Under the pieces are notes generated by a model. The model worked only from the letters and a program-made list of their open reading frames with translations. It was not told where the DNA came from and ran no database searches. This document shows positions 1 to 8,371 of a stretch of 24,611 nucleotides of DNA, one piece after another (position 1 is the first letter of the stretch; every line of letters starts with the position of its first letter). Origin of the DNA: Cryomorphaceae bacterium (GTDB lineage: Bacteria; Bacteroidota; Bacteroidia; Flavobacteriales; Crocinitomicaceae); contig JAJTDX010000018.1 of assembly GCA_021298235.1 (NCBI GenBank), forward strand, positions 4,249 to 28,859, written 5' to 3'. Position numbers and translations under genes: made by a program.

Positions 1-1868
1 GACGAAATGAAATTGGTTTTACTGCCTTGGCGATTACGTTGGTGGATGTCGTGGTGTTCTCCCCTGTTGTGTTTATCGAGGGAACCATCTCTGACATTCT
101 GCAGCAGTTCTCCATCGTGGTGGTTGTTTCTACACTGATGTCTCTGTTTGTCTGCTTTACACTTACTCCATGGCTGGCATCACGCTTTGCGAAGGAGGTC
201 AAGCTTAATCCAAAAAAACCGTTGCAAGCCATATTGATCTGGTTTGAAAGAAGAGTTGAATTGTTCACTGACAGTTATGTAAAACTCGTCGGTTGGTCGC
301 TTCGTCATAAACTGATCATGGGCGGAATCGTAATTGTACTATTCATCGCTTCTTTTGCTACAATGGGACTGGGAATCGTAGGACAAGAGTTCGTTTCTCA
401 GGGTGATCAGGGCAAGTTTATGGTCAAATTAAAATACGACAAGAGTACGACGTTTGAAGAAAACAATGCCACCACGATGAAGATCGAACAGCTAATTCTG
501 GCTCAGAAAGATGTTGTGGATATTGTTTTTGCCAATGTTGGAGGTCCGAGCTCTGGAATGGGAGCGGCATCTTTTGGCGCCGAAAATCGTTCGGAACTTA
601 CTGTAAAGATGAAGCCGGGTATGCAAAAAAAATACCCAACCATCAAATACATGTCTGAGATCCGAAAGAAAATTGAAAATTCATTCCCGGGAATTGAGGT
701 GAAGGCACTGAATATTGGTATGGTGGAGTCTGAAGAAGCACCAATTGAAATCTTTCTTTCCTCAGATGATCATGAGCTTTTGATAAAAGAGGCCCGTCGC
801 CTGAAAAATAAAATCTTAACCATCAAAGGAGCAAAAGATCCGACTATTTCTACAGACGACGTAACACCCGAATTGCGCGTAGAGCTTGATCGCGAGAAAA
901 TGGGACAATTAGGACTCCCAATCGCCGTTGTTGGAATGCAACTTCAAAACGCACTTACCGGTAGTGATGACAATCGCTTTGATGATAAAGGACAGGAATA
1001 CGCTATTCGTGTAATGGTTGATAAATTCGATAGAAAAAATGTCGATGACATTCGCTCCATGACGTTTTCCACAAACGATGGCAAGCAAGTGCGATTGAGT
1101 GAGTTTGCCGACATATACATGTCAAATGGCGAAGGTTCACTCGAACGTAAAAACCGAATTTCAAATACTACCTTGCGTGCCTATGTACTTGGAACAGCAT
1201 CAGGGAATGTTTCAAAGGAAATTGAGGATTACCTGAAAAAAGAACCGCTTGATCCAAATGTGCGCTTGCTCTGGGGAGGCGAGGTCAAACGACAGAAGGA
1301 ATCCATGGGTGCTCTTGGTACCGCCATGGGCATCGGGTTGATCCTTGTATACCTCATCATGGTGGCATTGTATGACAACTTCGTGTACCCATTTGTCGTC
1401 TTGTTCTCCATTTTGGTTTCCTTAATCGGTGCAATCCTTGCGCTCAATTTATCTTCTTCAAACATGGGTATCTTCACCATGCTGGGAATGCTCATGTTAC
1501 TTGGGCTTGTTGCCAAGAATGCCATTCTGATTGTCGACTTTACCAACCATTTGAAGGAAAAAGGCATGTCGACGTATTCCGCGTTGCTTGAATCAGTGAA
1601 AGAACGTATGCGTCCGATCCTGATGACCACCATAGCCATGGTGATTGGTATGATTCCCATCGCTACCGCAACAGGTTCGGGAGCAGAGTGGAAAAATGGC
1701 CTGGCATGGATTCTTATTGGCGGATTGACAAGCTCCATGTTCCTCACGATCATTGTTGTACCTATGATGTACTACGTGGTTGACCGAATCAAAGCGCGTT
1801 TTTCTCGCGGCAACAAGATTCAACTGGATGAAGCCGCAGACAGTGAACCACAGGAACTATTGATTTGA
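1..1868 (+). CDS. RND efflux pump inner-membrane transporter, HAE1/AcrB type (3' part only)
   Basis: This is the C-terminal ~621 residues of a proton-driven tripartite efflux pump subunit; the usual length is about 1030-1070 residues, so the N-terminal third lies left of the window. The first complete codon is at position 3 and reads RNEIGFTALAITLVDVVVF, the segment around the central membrane helices. A large periplasmic porter/docking region follows, and then the second helix bundle with GLVAKNAILIVDF. Its Lys matches the proton-relay Lys of AcrB transmembrane helix 10. The family signature RMRPILMTTIAMVIGMIPIA and a final helix ending MMYYVVDRIKARF complete it. The protein acts in the inner membrane with a periplasmic adaptor and a TolC-like channel, whose genes would be expected upstream. 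Substrate cannot be told from this fragment. Confidence 0.95.
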   Translation, partial: RNEIGFTALAITLVDVVVFSPVVFIEGTISDILQQFSIVVVVSTLMSLFVCFTLTPWLASRFAKEVKLNPKKPLQAILIWFERRVELFTDSYVKLVGWSLRHKLIMGGIVIVLFIASFATMGLGIVGQEFVSQGDQGKFMVKLKYDKSTTFEENNATTMKIEQLILAQKDVVDIVFANVGGPSSGMGAASFGAENRSELTVKMKPGMQKKYPTIKYMSEIRKKIENSFPGIEVKALNIGMVESEEAPIEIFLSSDDHELLIKEARRLKNKILTIKGAKDPTISTDDVTPELRVELDREKMGQLGLPIAVVGMQLQNALTGSDDNRFDDKGQEYAIRVMVDKFDRKNVDDIRSMTFSTNDGKQVRLSEFADIYMSNGEGSLERKNRISNTTLRAYVLGTASGNVSKEIEDYLKKEPLDPNVRLLWGGEVKRQKESMGALGTAMGIGLILVYLIMVALYDNFVYPFVVLFSILVSLIGAILALNLSSSNMGIFTMLGMLMLLGLVAKNAILIVDFTNHLKEKGMSTYSALLESVKERMRPILMTTIAMVIGMIPIATATGSGAEWKNGLAWILIGGLTSSMFLTIIVVPMMYYVVDRIKARFSRGNKIQLDEAADSEPQELLI

Positions 1869-1954
1869 TGCAAGCACACAAGTGATTACCATTGCAAAGG
1901 TGAATGAGATGGTGGGGTGAAATTCAAAATTTCTTGGGGATCCGCCCAAAACCC

Positions 1955-1983
1955 AAATAATCAAATAATCAAATAATCAAATC
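1955..1983. repeat. Octamer tandem repeat (AAATAATC x3 plus partial copy)
   Basis: Three perfect copies of AAATAATC run from 1955 to 1978, followed by AAATC. It lies in the gap between the RND gene and the convergent FISUMP gene. No coding role is apparent; it could vary in copy number by slippage. Confidence 0.8.
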
Positions 1984-2008
1984 ACCCATTCACTTCACTA
2001 TCGTTACG

Positions 2009-2032
2009 CTCAGGGTTAAATTAATCCCTGAG
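2009..2032. other. Hairpin spanning the FISUMP stop codon
   Basis: Arms CTCAGGG and CCCTGAG (7 bp, perfect) enclose a 10-base AT loop that contains the TAA stop of the minus-strand gene. There is no T-run on either side, so it is not a typical intrinsic terminator. It may be a transcript 3'-end structure. Confidence 0.45.
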
Positions 2033-2632
2033 GCAACGGACAGAAAACCCAAATGTCTTAGTGAATTTGTAGCTGGTTACACTGCCATTGTGGTAACTCA
2101 GGCTGCGGCCCCAGGCACCGTCTGCATCGTACTCCGTAGAACTCCACCAGGTACCGTAGTCGCCAACGTTGAGGAATGGTCCACCGTAGCCACGGTCACC
2201 GCCCGGAAGACCTGAAAAGCCACTTTCATTGGTACCATTACCATTATCATTCCAACCACTTGAACTCTTCATTTTTTTTCCTGAAAAATCTTCACCTTCC
2301 AAGTAATTGGTCAGCATTTTCCACTCATTATCTGAGGGTATATGATAGCCTTCCGGAGCCAAACCACGTGGGTCATTCACGGCATTCCAATTGTACAACT
2401 TGCCATAATTTTCTCCATTTTCCAGTACATTGTCGTAATAACACCAGGCGGGCTGTTCGTTTTGGCCTGCTTTCTCCCATTCTTCTGCGGTTGCGGCATG
2501 AGGTATTGAATCACCGTTTCGGAAATAATCAACACCTAAATTCTTCGTCATCCACACTTGAGTTCCAATTTTAACATCTTCTAGTTTAGGATCACCTGTT
2601 TCGTTATTCACCTTAAAAATACTATTTTTCAT
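2021..2632 (-). CDS. FISUMP-domain protein
   Basis: The encoded 203-residue protein is almost entirely one FISUMP domain (Fibrobacter succinogenes major paralogous domain), a Trp/Gly-rich module common in Bacteroidota and Fibrobacteres surface proteins; its biochemical role is not established. Diagnostic pieces are IGTQVWMTKNL near residue 20, GKLYNWNAV, GYHIPSDNEWKML, WWSSTEYDADGAWGRSL and the closing FGFSVRCLRD. I chose the ATG at 2632; a longer reading frame to 2677 would need a TTG start and adds no homologous sequence. There is no visible signal peptide or lipobox, which is unusual because FISUMP proteins are generally exported. The gene is convergent with the RND gene and divergent from the gene at 2932, and it appears monocistronic. 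Confidence 0.88.
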   Translation of the reverse strand: MKNSIFKVNNETGDPKLEDVKIGTQVWMTKNLGVDYFRNGDSIPHAATAEEWEKAGQNEQPAWCYYDNVLENGENYGKLYNWNAVNDPRGLAPEGYHIPSDNEWKMLTNYLEGEDFSGKKMKSSSGWNDNGNGTNESGFSGLPGGDRGYGGPFLNVGDYGTWWSSTEYDADGAWGRSLSYHNGSVTSYKFTKTFGFSVRCLRD

Positions 2633-2723
2633 ATAACGTAGAATTATATTAGTTAACCGAGTGTTTAGTGTTGACAATAATACTACTTTTCAGGTAATCT
2701 AATGTGCACTGATTCAAAATTAT

Positions 2724-2747
2724 AAAAAAGTCCAAATGGACTTTTTT
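2724..2747. terminator. Bidirectional intrinsic-terminator-like hairpin
   Basis: Arms AAAAAAGTCC and GGACTTTTTT (10 bp, perfect) enclose the loop AAAT, giving an A/T tract on both sides. This is the shape of a bidirectional Rho-independent terminator. Oddly, it lies between two divergent gene starts (2632 minus and 2932 plus), where no gene ends. It may be a leftover of a lost gene or may insulate the two promoters. Confidence 0.6.
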
Positions 2748-2760
2748 CATTTAACAAGTA

Positions 2761-2778
2761 TTTATTGGTACCAATAAA
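2761..2778. promoter_or_regulatory. 18-bp perfect palindrome, operator-like
   Basis: TTTATTGGTACCAATAAA reads identically on both strands. It sits in the divergent intergenic region between the FISUMP gene and the TMTC-like gene, 154 bp before the latter's start. The size and symmetry fit a dimeric repressor or activator site, but no regulator gene is nearby and no second copy was noticed in the window. Confidence 0.4.
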
Positions 2779-2876
2779 GAACTCCCCCTTAACTTCAAAT
2801 TCTCTCTTGTTTGGTATGGAATTTTTATTGTTTCTAAATTAAACTCAGATAATATCACGTGACAGTGTTTTTTTCA

Positions 2877-2904
2877 TTGACTTGTTTTGGATTTTTTACG
2901 TTTA
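2877..2904 (+). promoter_or_regulatory. Possible Bacteroidota-type promoter for the TMTC-like gene
   Basis: TTG at 2877-2879 and TACGTTTA at 2897-2904 resemble the Bacteroidota -33 (TTG) and -7 (TAnnTTTG) elements. The spacer is 17 nt, slightly shorter than the usual 19-20, and the last base of the -7 box does not match. It lies about 27 bases before the ATG at 2932. Confidence 0.3.
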
Positions 2905-2931
2905 GCGTACATTTATGCTGTCAATTGAATT

Positions 2932-4932
2932 ATGAGCAAAAAGAAATTCCAACCGGCACAAGTTCAGCCGAAAAAGCAAGAAAGCAGCGCGCCGAAAAAT
3001 CCCACAGAGAATGGAACAAATGGTTCACCAAAATCAAAGCGTTTCATTTACAGTATAGCATTCGCTATTGCATTATTGGGAGGTCTGCTGTATTCCAACA
3101 CCTCAGAACACAATTACAATCTTGATGATTTCTCAGTAATCGTCGACAATGAGTTCACCGTAAAAGGGAGCGAAGCGGTAGGAGATATCTTTACACATGG
3201 CTATCGAACAGGGATGAATTTCGAGGACAACCTTTACCGACCACTGAGTAAGGCCATGTTCGCCGTGGAATATGAAAAGAGTGGAGGAAAACCGGAACTG
3301 TCACACAAGGTAAACATCGTGATTTACGGACTGCTTTGTGGATTTATTTTCTTATTGCTCAACCGGTTTTTTCCAAACTATTTTTACGTATCTCTGCTTG
3401 CCTCCCTTTTATTTGCTTTCCATCCAATTCATACAGAGGTGGTTGCAAACATTAAAAGCCGCGATGAAATGTTGGCCATGTTTTTCATGTTGATCGGATT
3501 GTGGTTCGCAAAATCGTATGCCGACAGTCCAAAAAAGCGATGGATGCTCCTCACCGCATTTAGTTTTTTCCTTGCCTTACTCTCCAAAGAATCGGCGATA
3601 ACGTTTCTTGGATTAATGCCTGTCACACTTTATTTTTTCTCGAGTGCTGGCATTGAACGCCTTGCAAAAATCACTGGTTTAGCAGCTGTTGTAGCCGTAA
3701 TTTACCTGTATATCCATCATTCGGTCACTGGCGGTTTGGGACTCAGCAGCATCAACATTGCAGACAATTCCATCATGGCGACAACCGACTTCATGCCTCA
3801 ACGCATGACAGCCATTGAGATCCTTGGACGGTATATTTACCTGTTGTGTTATCCTCATCCGCTCTCTTGCGATTACTCGTTTAATACCATTCCGCTTGTG
3901 ACAAGCGTCGCAAACCCAAGATTTTTACTGGCGTTTGTAATTCATGCCGCTGGACTCTATTTTGCCTGGAGAGGATTAAAGAAAAAAGAAGCGTACAGTT
4001 ACGGAATTCTGTTTTATCTGATTACGATTTCAATTGTAAGCAATGTGTTCATGCTGATTGGAACGAATATGGCGGAACGACTCATTTTTCTTCCCTCCCT
4101 CGGATTTTGTATTGTGGTCGCCTACCTTGTTACACGTGTAACGCGCTCCCTCGAACACATTCCTGAAAAAGTGAGTGAGCTTTTCGGTCAACGGCCATTG
4201 AACTGGTTGATTATCTTACCGATTCTTCTCTTTTTTGGCGCTAAAACCATTGATCGAAACAAAGACTGGAAAAATGTCAAGATTTTGTTTGATAAAGATG
4301 TCAAAACCGTCCCGAACAGTGCACACATGCTCTACTATCATGCAAATATGATGACCAATCACGACACGCTTCAAACGAAATCCGAAGAAGAGAAAAAAAA
4401 GATTTACAATGTTGCAGAAAAAGAGCTCCGTTCTGCAATCAAAATTCTTGACCTATTTCCTGAAGCGCACAGCACACTTGCTAAAATTCTCCAATACAAA
4501 GGTCAATACCGTGAAGCAATTCTGCATTACCAGAAACGTCTGACGATGAATAACATGGATGCCACCGTATACAACAACCTTGGGACATGCTATGGATTTA
4601 TGAATATTACAGATTCAGCCGAAATGAATTTCAAAATCGCCATTGAGAAATCGACAGACTGTTATGCCGATGCTCTGGTAAATATGGCCACAGCGTATAT
4701 CAACAGAGGCGCAGTGAGTTTACAGCAAAACCAGCGAGAACAAGCTGTCAAACATTATCAAACCGCGATTAATTACGCGAATCAAACCATACAATGTAAA
4801 TGGGATACCCCATTGGCCTATAAATATTTGGGGATGGCTTACGAGGCGTTGGGTGAACCTGAAAAAGCACGTAAAAATTACCTTCAGGGAGAACAGATCC
4901 AAAAGAACACTTTGCCAGTTCAGCCCAAATGA
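2932..4932 (+). CDS. TMTC/GT-C-like polytopic membrane protein with C-terminal TPRs
   Basis: The 666-residue protein has a charged Lys/Gln-rich cytoplasmic N-terminus (residues 1-37), a first membrane helix near 38-56, many further helices to about residue 445, and then a soluble TPR domain to the end. The loop after helix 1 has the DDFSVIVDN acidic motif and YRPLSKAMFA; later comes HPIHTEVVANIKSRDEMLA, close to the conserved HPIHTEAVA...GRAD motif of the TMTC family (transmembrane O-mannosyltransferases with TPRs, GT-C fold). By family it would transfer a sugar from a polyprenyl-phosphate donor to proteins on the periplasmic side; that activity is inferred. At least three TPRs are visible (AILHYQKRL, YNNLGTCYGFM, YKYLGMAYEALGEPEKARKNY). 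It is 42 bp upstream of lpdA and may be cotranscribed with it, though the functions are not obviously related. Confidence 0.8.
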   Translation: MSKKKFQPAQVQPKKQESSAPKNPTENGTNGSPKSKRFIYSIAFAIALLGGLLYSNTSEHNYNLDDFSVIVDNEFTVKGSEAVGDIFTHGYRTGMNFEDNLYRPLSKAMFAVEYEKSGGKPELSHKVNIVIYGLLCGFIFLLLNRFFPNYFYVSLLASLLFAFHPIHTEVVANIKSRDEMLAMFFMLIGLWFAKSYADSPKKRWMLLTAFSFFLALLSKESAITFLGLMPVTLYFFSSAGIERLAKITGLAAVVAVIYLYIHHSVTGGLGLSSINIADNSIMATTDFMPQRMTAIEILGRYIYLLCYPHPLSCDYSFNTIPLVTSVANPRFLLAFVIHAAGLYFAWRGLKKKEAYSYGILFYLITISIVSNVFMLIGTNMAERLIFLPSLGFCIVVAYLVTRVTRSLEHIPEKVSELFGQRPLNWLIILPILLFFGAKTIDRNKDWKNVKILFDKDVKTVPNSAHMLYYHANMMTNHDTLQTKSEEEKKKIYNVAEKELRSAIKILDLFPEAHSTLAKILQYKGQYREAILHYQKRLTMNNMDATVYNNLGTCYGFMNITDSAEMNFKIAIEKSTDCYADALVNMATAYINRGAVSLQQNQREQAVKHYQTAINYANQTIQCKWDTPLAYKYLGMAYEALGEPEKARKNYLQGEQIQKNTLPVQPK

Positions 4933-4974
4933 TTTAAATCGTTAAATTCGCACAGCAAATTAGAGTCAGGAAAT

Positions 4975-6366
4975 ATGAAGTATGATCTTATCGTAGTAGG
5001 AAGTGGTCCAGGTGGATATGTAGCTGCCATTCGTGCATCACAACTGGGTTTAAAAACAGCCATCATTGAGCGCGAATCGTTGGGTGGCATCTGTTTGAAT
5101 TGGGGATGTATCCCTACGAAAGCCTTGTTGAAAAGTGCGAATGTTTTCGAATACCTGACACATGCCAGTGATTACGGAATCACTGTGAAGGAGGCAAACG
5201 CGGACTTTAGCGCTATGGTGGACCGTAGCCGCGGAGTTGCAAATGGAATGAGTGCAGGAATCCAGTTCCTCATGAAGAAAAACAAGATCGATGTGATCAA
5301 AGGGAACGCAACTTTATTGGCCGGTAAGAAAATCAGTGTGAAGGCTGAAGATGGGGTTGTTACGGAATATACTGCGGATAAAGGAATTATCATCTCAACC
5401 GGTGCACGATCAAGAGAACTGCCTAATTTACCGCAAGATGGAGAAAAGATCATTGGGTACCGCCAGGCAATGACTCTGAAAACACAACCGAAAAAAATGG
5501 TCGTAGTTGGTTCAGGAGCCATTGGTGTTGAATTTGCCTACTTCTACAATGCGATTGGGACAGAAGTTACCATCGTTGAATATTTGCCAAACATTGTTCC
5601 GATTGAAGATGAAGAAGTATCCAAGCAGTTGGAAAAATCTTTTAAGAAATCAGGGATCAATATTATGACCGGTGCCTCTGTCGAATCAGTAGATACCAAA
5701 GGAAAAGGGTGCGTGGTTACCGTAAAATCTGCTAAAGGCGAAGAAAAAATCGAGTGTGATGTTGTGCTTTCCGCAGTTGGAATTCAGGCAAATATTGAAA
5801 ACTTAGGATTGGAAGAGGTCGGGATTGTCGTTGACAAGGGTCGAATCCTAGTAAATGACTATTACCAAACCAACATACCGGGATATTACGCTATTGGAGA
5901 CGTCATCCCAACACCCGCGCTGGCGCACGTTGCTTCAGCTGAAGGAATCATTTGCGTAGAAAAGATTGCAGGTCATCACCCTGAACCGTTGGATTACAAA
6001 AACATTCCAGGATGTACGTATTGCTCCCCTGAAATTGCCTCTGTTGGCTATACTGAAAAGGCAGCAAAAGAGGCAGGCTATGATATTAAAGTGGGTAAAT
6101 TCCCATTCTCAGCATCCGGAAAAGCAAGTGCCGCAGGAGCAAAAGATGGCTTTGTTAAGTTGATCTTCGACTCAAAATACGGTGAACTTTTAGGCGGACA
6201 CATGATCGGTGCGAATGTAACGGAAATGATTGCTGAGATCGTTGCAATTCGTAAGCTGGAAACTACCGGTGAAGAGCTGATCAAAACCGTGCATCCCCAC
6301 CCTACGATGTCAGAAGCTATCATGGAGGCTGCTGCAGCTGCGTATGGGGAGGTGATTCATTTGTAA
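4975..6366 (+). CDS. lpdA: Dihydrolipoyl dehydrogenase (E3)
   Basis: This flavoprotein of 463 residues (normal length ~460-475) reoxidises dihydrolipoamide with NAD+ for the pyruvate, 2-oxoglutarate and branched-chain dehydrogenase complexes and the glycine cleavage system. The FAD-binding GSGPGG (residues 9-14) is followed by the redox-active disulfide motif GGICLNWGCIPTK with C40 and C45. The NAD-binding GSGAIGVEFA lies near residue 180 and the second FAD contact is GDVIPTPALAHVASAEG. The dimerisation domain ends with the active-site HPHPTMSE, where H442 and E447 are the expected His-Glu pair. All catalytic residues are present. No E1 or E2 gene is in the window, so it is presumably a stand-alone E3. 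The small gene at 6372 follows after 5 bases. Confidence 0.97.
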   Translation: MKYDLIVVGSGPGGYVAAIRASQLGLKTAIIERESLGGICLNWGCIPTKALLKSANVFEYLTHASDYGITVKEANADFSAMVDRSRGVANGMSAGIQFLMKKNKIDVIKGNATLLAGKKISVKAEDGVVTEYTADKGIIISTGARSRELPNLPQDGEKIIGYRQAMTLKTQPKKMVVVGSGAIGVEFAYFYNAIGTEVTIVEYLPNIVPIEDEEVSKQLEKSFKKSGINIMTGASVESVDTKGKGCVVTVKSAKGEEKIECDVVLSAVGIQANIENLGLEEVGIVVDKGRILVNDYYQTNIPGYYAIGDVIPTPALAHVASAEGIICVEKIAGHHPEPLDYKNIPGCTYCSPEIASVGYTEKAAKEAGYDIKVGKFPFSASGKASAAGAKDGFVKLIFDSKYGELLGGHMIGANVTEMIAEIVAIRKLETTGEELIKTVHPHPTMSEAIMEAAAAAYGEVIHL

Positions 6367-6371
6367 ACCGC

Positions 6372-6695
6372 ATGAATGTTTTATTAAGATTATTGGTTCG
6401 GTCGTCTCATCAAGAGGGTGATTCTGTTCAGAACGAAATCAGGGTAACAATACCCGAAGAACAGCTTTCTGGAATAGATTCCGAAATAAATTGGATTGCA
6501 TTAAATGCTTCTCTAATGAATGAGTCGTCCATCGAATTGATTCGAAGCACCTTACTTGAAAACCGCATTGAAGTTCCTGATCCAAACTACTGGACTACTG
6601 AGGTGTACGCCATCGGTGTGGGAGACATGAAAATGCCTGAAGATTTTGATTTGTACTTAATTGAAGACCGGATCATGACCGGTGACCTCCTCTAA
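6372..6695 (+). CDS. Hypothetical 107-residue protein, coupled to lpdA
   Basis: I do not recognise a family. The product is small and acidic, with no signal peptide or membrane helix. It begins MNVLLRLLVRSSHQEGD and contains a WIALNASLMNESSIELIR stretch likely to be helical. Its ATG is 5 bases after the lpdA stop, so it is probably cotranscribed. It ends 12 bases before the stop of the convergent gene 6708-7163. The frame is open with ordinary codon use, and the tight spacing favours a real gene. Confidence 0.6.
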   Translation: MNVLLRLLVRSSHQEGDSVQNEIRVTIPEEQLSGIDSEINWIALNASLMNESSIELIRSTLLENRIEVPDPNYWTTEVYAIGVGDMKMPEDFDLYLIEDRIMTGDLL

Positions 6696-6707
6696 GAATC
6701 CCAGAAC

Positions 6708-7163
6708 TTATTGTTTTTCAAAAAGCAACTTGATTCTTGAGATGAATTGTTCTTCAGCATCGCTGATTTCATCACTTATTCCCAAGAAAGAGAGGTAATC
6801 CTCTTTTGTTGCTTTAGCGATACGAACCGTGTAAAGAATAAGTAGCTCTTTCGTAAGATCTGCGACTTCTCTTCCTTCCTTTTGTTCGATCAAAAACAGA
6901 GCAGAGGTAACAGCATCTTCCGGAACATCAAAATCTAGATTTTCAAATTTTTCGTTCATAAAAGCAACCAAAAATTCTGAATTGCCAAATCTAGAATCTT
7001 CATTTAAAAGCTCCGCACGACGTTCCACCACTTCAAGCTCACTGAAATTTTGAAGACTGTCGCGCCACCAATTCATGGAAGCCAAAATAATTCCTTCTTC
7101 GATGTACTCTCTAAGTCCACCGAGCAAAATATAATCCTCTCCGTATTTTGATTTAAGATCCAT
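6708..7163 (-). CDS. Hypothetical acidic helical protein (151 aa)
   Basis: No family was recognised. The protein is predicted by eye to be all-helical and acidic, with no signal peptide and no membrane segment. Noticeable stretches are EEGIILASMNWWRDSLQNF near residues 22-41, VPEDAVTSALFLIEQKEG and the terminal EEQFISRIKLLFEK. It starts with ATG at 7163, 38 bases downstream of the thioesterase stop on the same strand, so cotranscription with that gene is likely. It is convergent with 6372-6695. Confidence 0.6.
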   Translation of the reverse strand: MDLKSKYGEDYILLGGLREYIEEGIILASMNWWRDSLQNFSELEVVERRAELLNEDSRFGNSEFLVAFMNEKFENLDFDVPEDAVTSALFLIEQKEGREVADLTKELLILYTVRIAKATKEDYLSFLGISDEISDAEEQFISRIKLLFEKQ

Positions 7164-7201
7164 GCGACAAAACTAGTATTTATTTTTATTGAACAGACCA
7201 A

Positions 7202-7762
7202 TTAAAGAGAACTAAGGTACTCGCACCTCTCCTCTGAAACCATCAGTAATAACTCATCTTTTGTGATGCCCGAAAAGTCTGATTTTAGGAGCTCTCGCTT
7301 TTGTTTTGAATGGCTCTTAAGGTACTTCCCCTCACAAAATCTTCGGAGCTGCTCCTCGGTTTCAATCATCAGACCCGGGACCGTCAAGAGGTTGCCCTGA
7401 TCATCCTTTGAAGCCATCGTAAAGTAACAGGAATTCGTATGTTTTTTCAGCTGAGTTCTGGGATTTAGGGACTCCACACGAATACCAATTATCATGGAAG
7501 TATTCCCTACATAATTCACTGAAGCTTTCAAAGAAACCAAGTCACCCACTTCAACCGGAGAAAGAAATTCCACACCATCCACGGCAACGGTTACACAATA
7601 ACTTCCTGCATGTTTTGACGCACAGACGTATGCAACCTTGTCCATGAGTGAGAGAAGAATCCCTCCGTGTACTTTCCCGCCAAAATTGGCATACGAGGGG
7701 ATCATTAACTCTGTAAGCTCCGACTGAGAATCCGAAATCCTTTTGTAATTTTCCTTGTTCAT
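7202..7762 (-). CDS. Acyl-CoA thioesterase, hotdog fold (YciA/BFIT-like)
   Basis: This 186-residue protein hydrolyses acyl-CoA thioesters to free acids and CoA in the cytoplasm; the chain-length preference cannot be read from sequence. The hotdog signature is clear: N26 in SYANFGGKVHGG, H32 followed by two Gly, and D41 on the central helix (LLSLMDKVAYVCASKHAG), the residues used by the YciA/ACOT group. VTVAVDGVEFLSPVEVGDLV is the typical following strand pair, then the SYCFTM-like strand (here CYFTMAS). The last ~45 residues (KYLKSHSKQKRELL onward) extend beyond the fold. It starts at ATG 7762 and diverges from the six-gene operon starting at 7862. Confidence 0.88.
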   Translation of the reverse strand: MNKENYKRISDSQSELTELMIPSYANFGGKVHGGILLSLMDKVAYVCASKHAGSYCVTVAVDGVEFLSPVEVGDLVSLKASVNYVGNTSMIIGIRVESLNPRTQLKKHTNSCYFTMASKDDQGNLLTVPGLMIETEEQLRRFCEGKYLKSHSKQKRELLKSDFSGITKDELLLMVSEERCEYLSSL

Positions 7763-7861
7763 AAATCAAATGAACTTGAAAGATAAAGAAAATAAAGGCA
7801 ATACGTTAATCTTTACATCAAGAAAGCGTGACTTTTAAAACTAATTTTTTATATTCGAAGC

Positions 7862-8368
7862 ATGGCAGCATCGCTGTATATCAACGAAAGTAATTCAGTA
7901 AGTTATTTGGTGCACGGGTTGGACTTAAAGGTCGAATTCGATTTGCCTCAAGCTTGGTTTGTGACGATCGTGTATAATCCTCCTTCGCCAATACCAGGAT
8001 TGAAAAGGCCAGCGTTTTTCTGGCAACGTCTCTTTTGGTTTAAAAAGAAAGGTTCATTTCAAAGTGTATTGAACAGACACTATCCATCTTTAAAACTGAT
8101 CATGTGGAAGCCGTTTCCCGAGGTGATTCGGATTCCATTGAATATAGATACAGCCAGAATTCTCGATATTGAGCTCCCTGAGAGCCTTCAGGCAGATGAC
8201 TTACGTAGACCGCTTGATCCCGTTCGTTTTACTGCTCCGAAATTTCATTTGAAAGCACCTGAGATGGTAAAATTGAATCTGACCCTTCTCAATGTGCCGC
8301 CAAGGGTTGCTCTAAGCTGGCAAGAATTGTCGGATAAACAAAAATCAAAACTAAATACTAATACATAA
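7862..8368 (+). CDS. Unknown protein, first gene of the DUF4407-OmpA-transglutaminase-DUF350 operon
   Basis: No family was recognised in this 168-residue basic protein. It has no signal peptide or membrane helix, and is rich in Pro, Phe and Trp with a probable beta-rich first half (LVHGLDLKVEFDLPQAWFVT). A strongly basic patch KRPAFFWQRLFWFKKK follows near residue 55. It is followed after only 3 bases by the DUF4407 gene and so heads the operon. A TATATTCG box at 7850-7857, one mismatch from the Bacteroidota -7 consensus, sits only 4 bases before the ATG; if used, the transcript would be leaderless or nearly so, but no good -33 element was seen. A cytoplasmic accessory or adaptor role is a guess from position alone. 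Confidence 0.7.
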   Translation: MAASLYINESNSVSYLVHGLDLKVEFDLPQAWFVTIVYNPPSPIPGLKRPAFFWQRLFWFKKKGSFQSVLNRHYPSLKLIMWKPFPEVIRIPLNIDTARILDIELPESLQADDLRRPLDPVRFTAPKFHLKAPEMVKLNLTLLNVPPRVALSWQELSDKQKSKLNTNT

Positions 8369-8371
8369 CCT

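Noticed and set aside
1229..1753. Long minus-strand open frame inside the RND gene
   Set aside because: It is antisense to a clearly homologous coding sequence and its translation shows no family resemblance.
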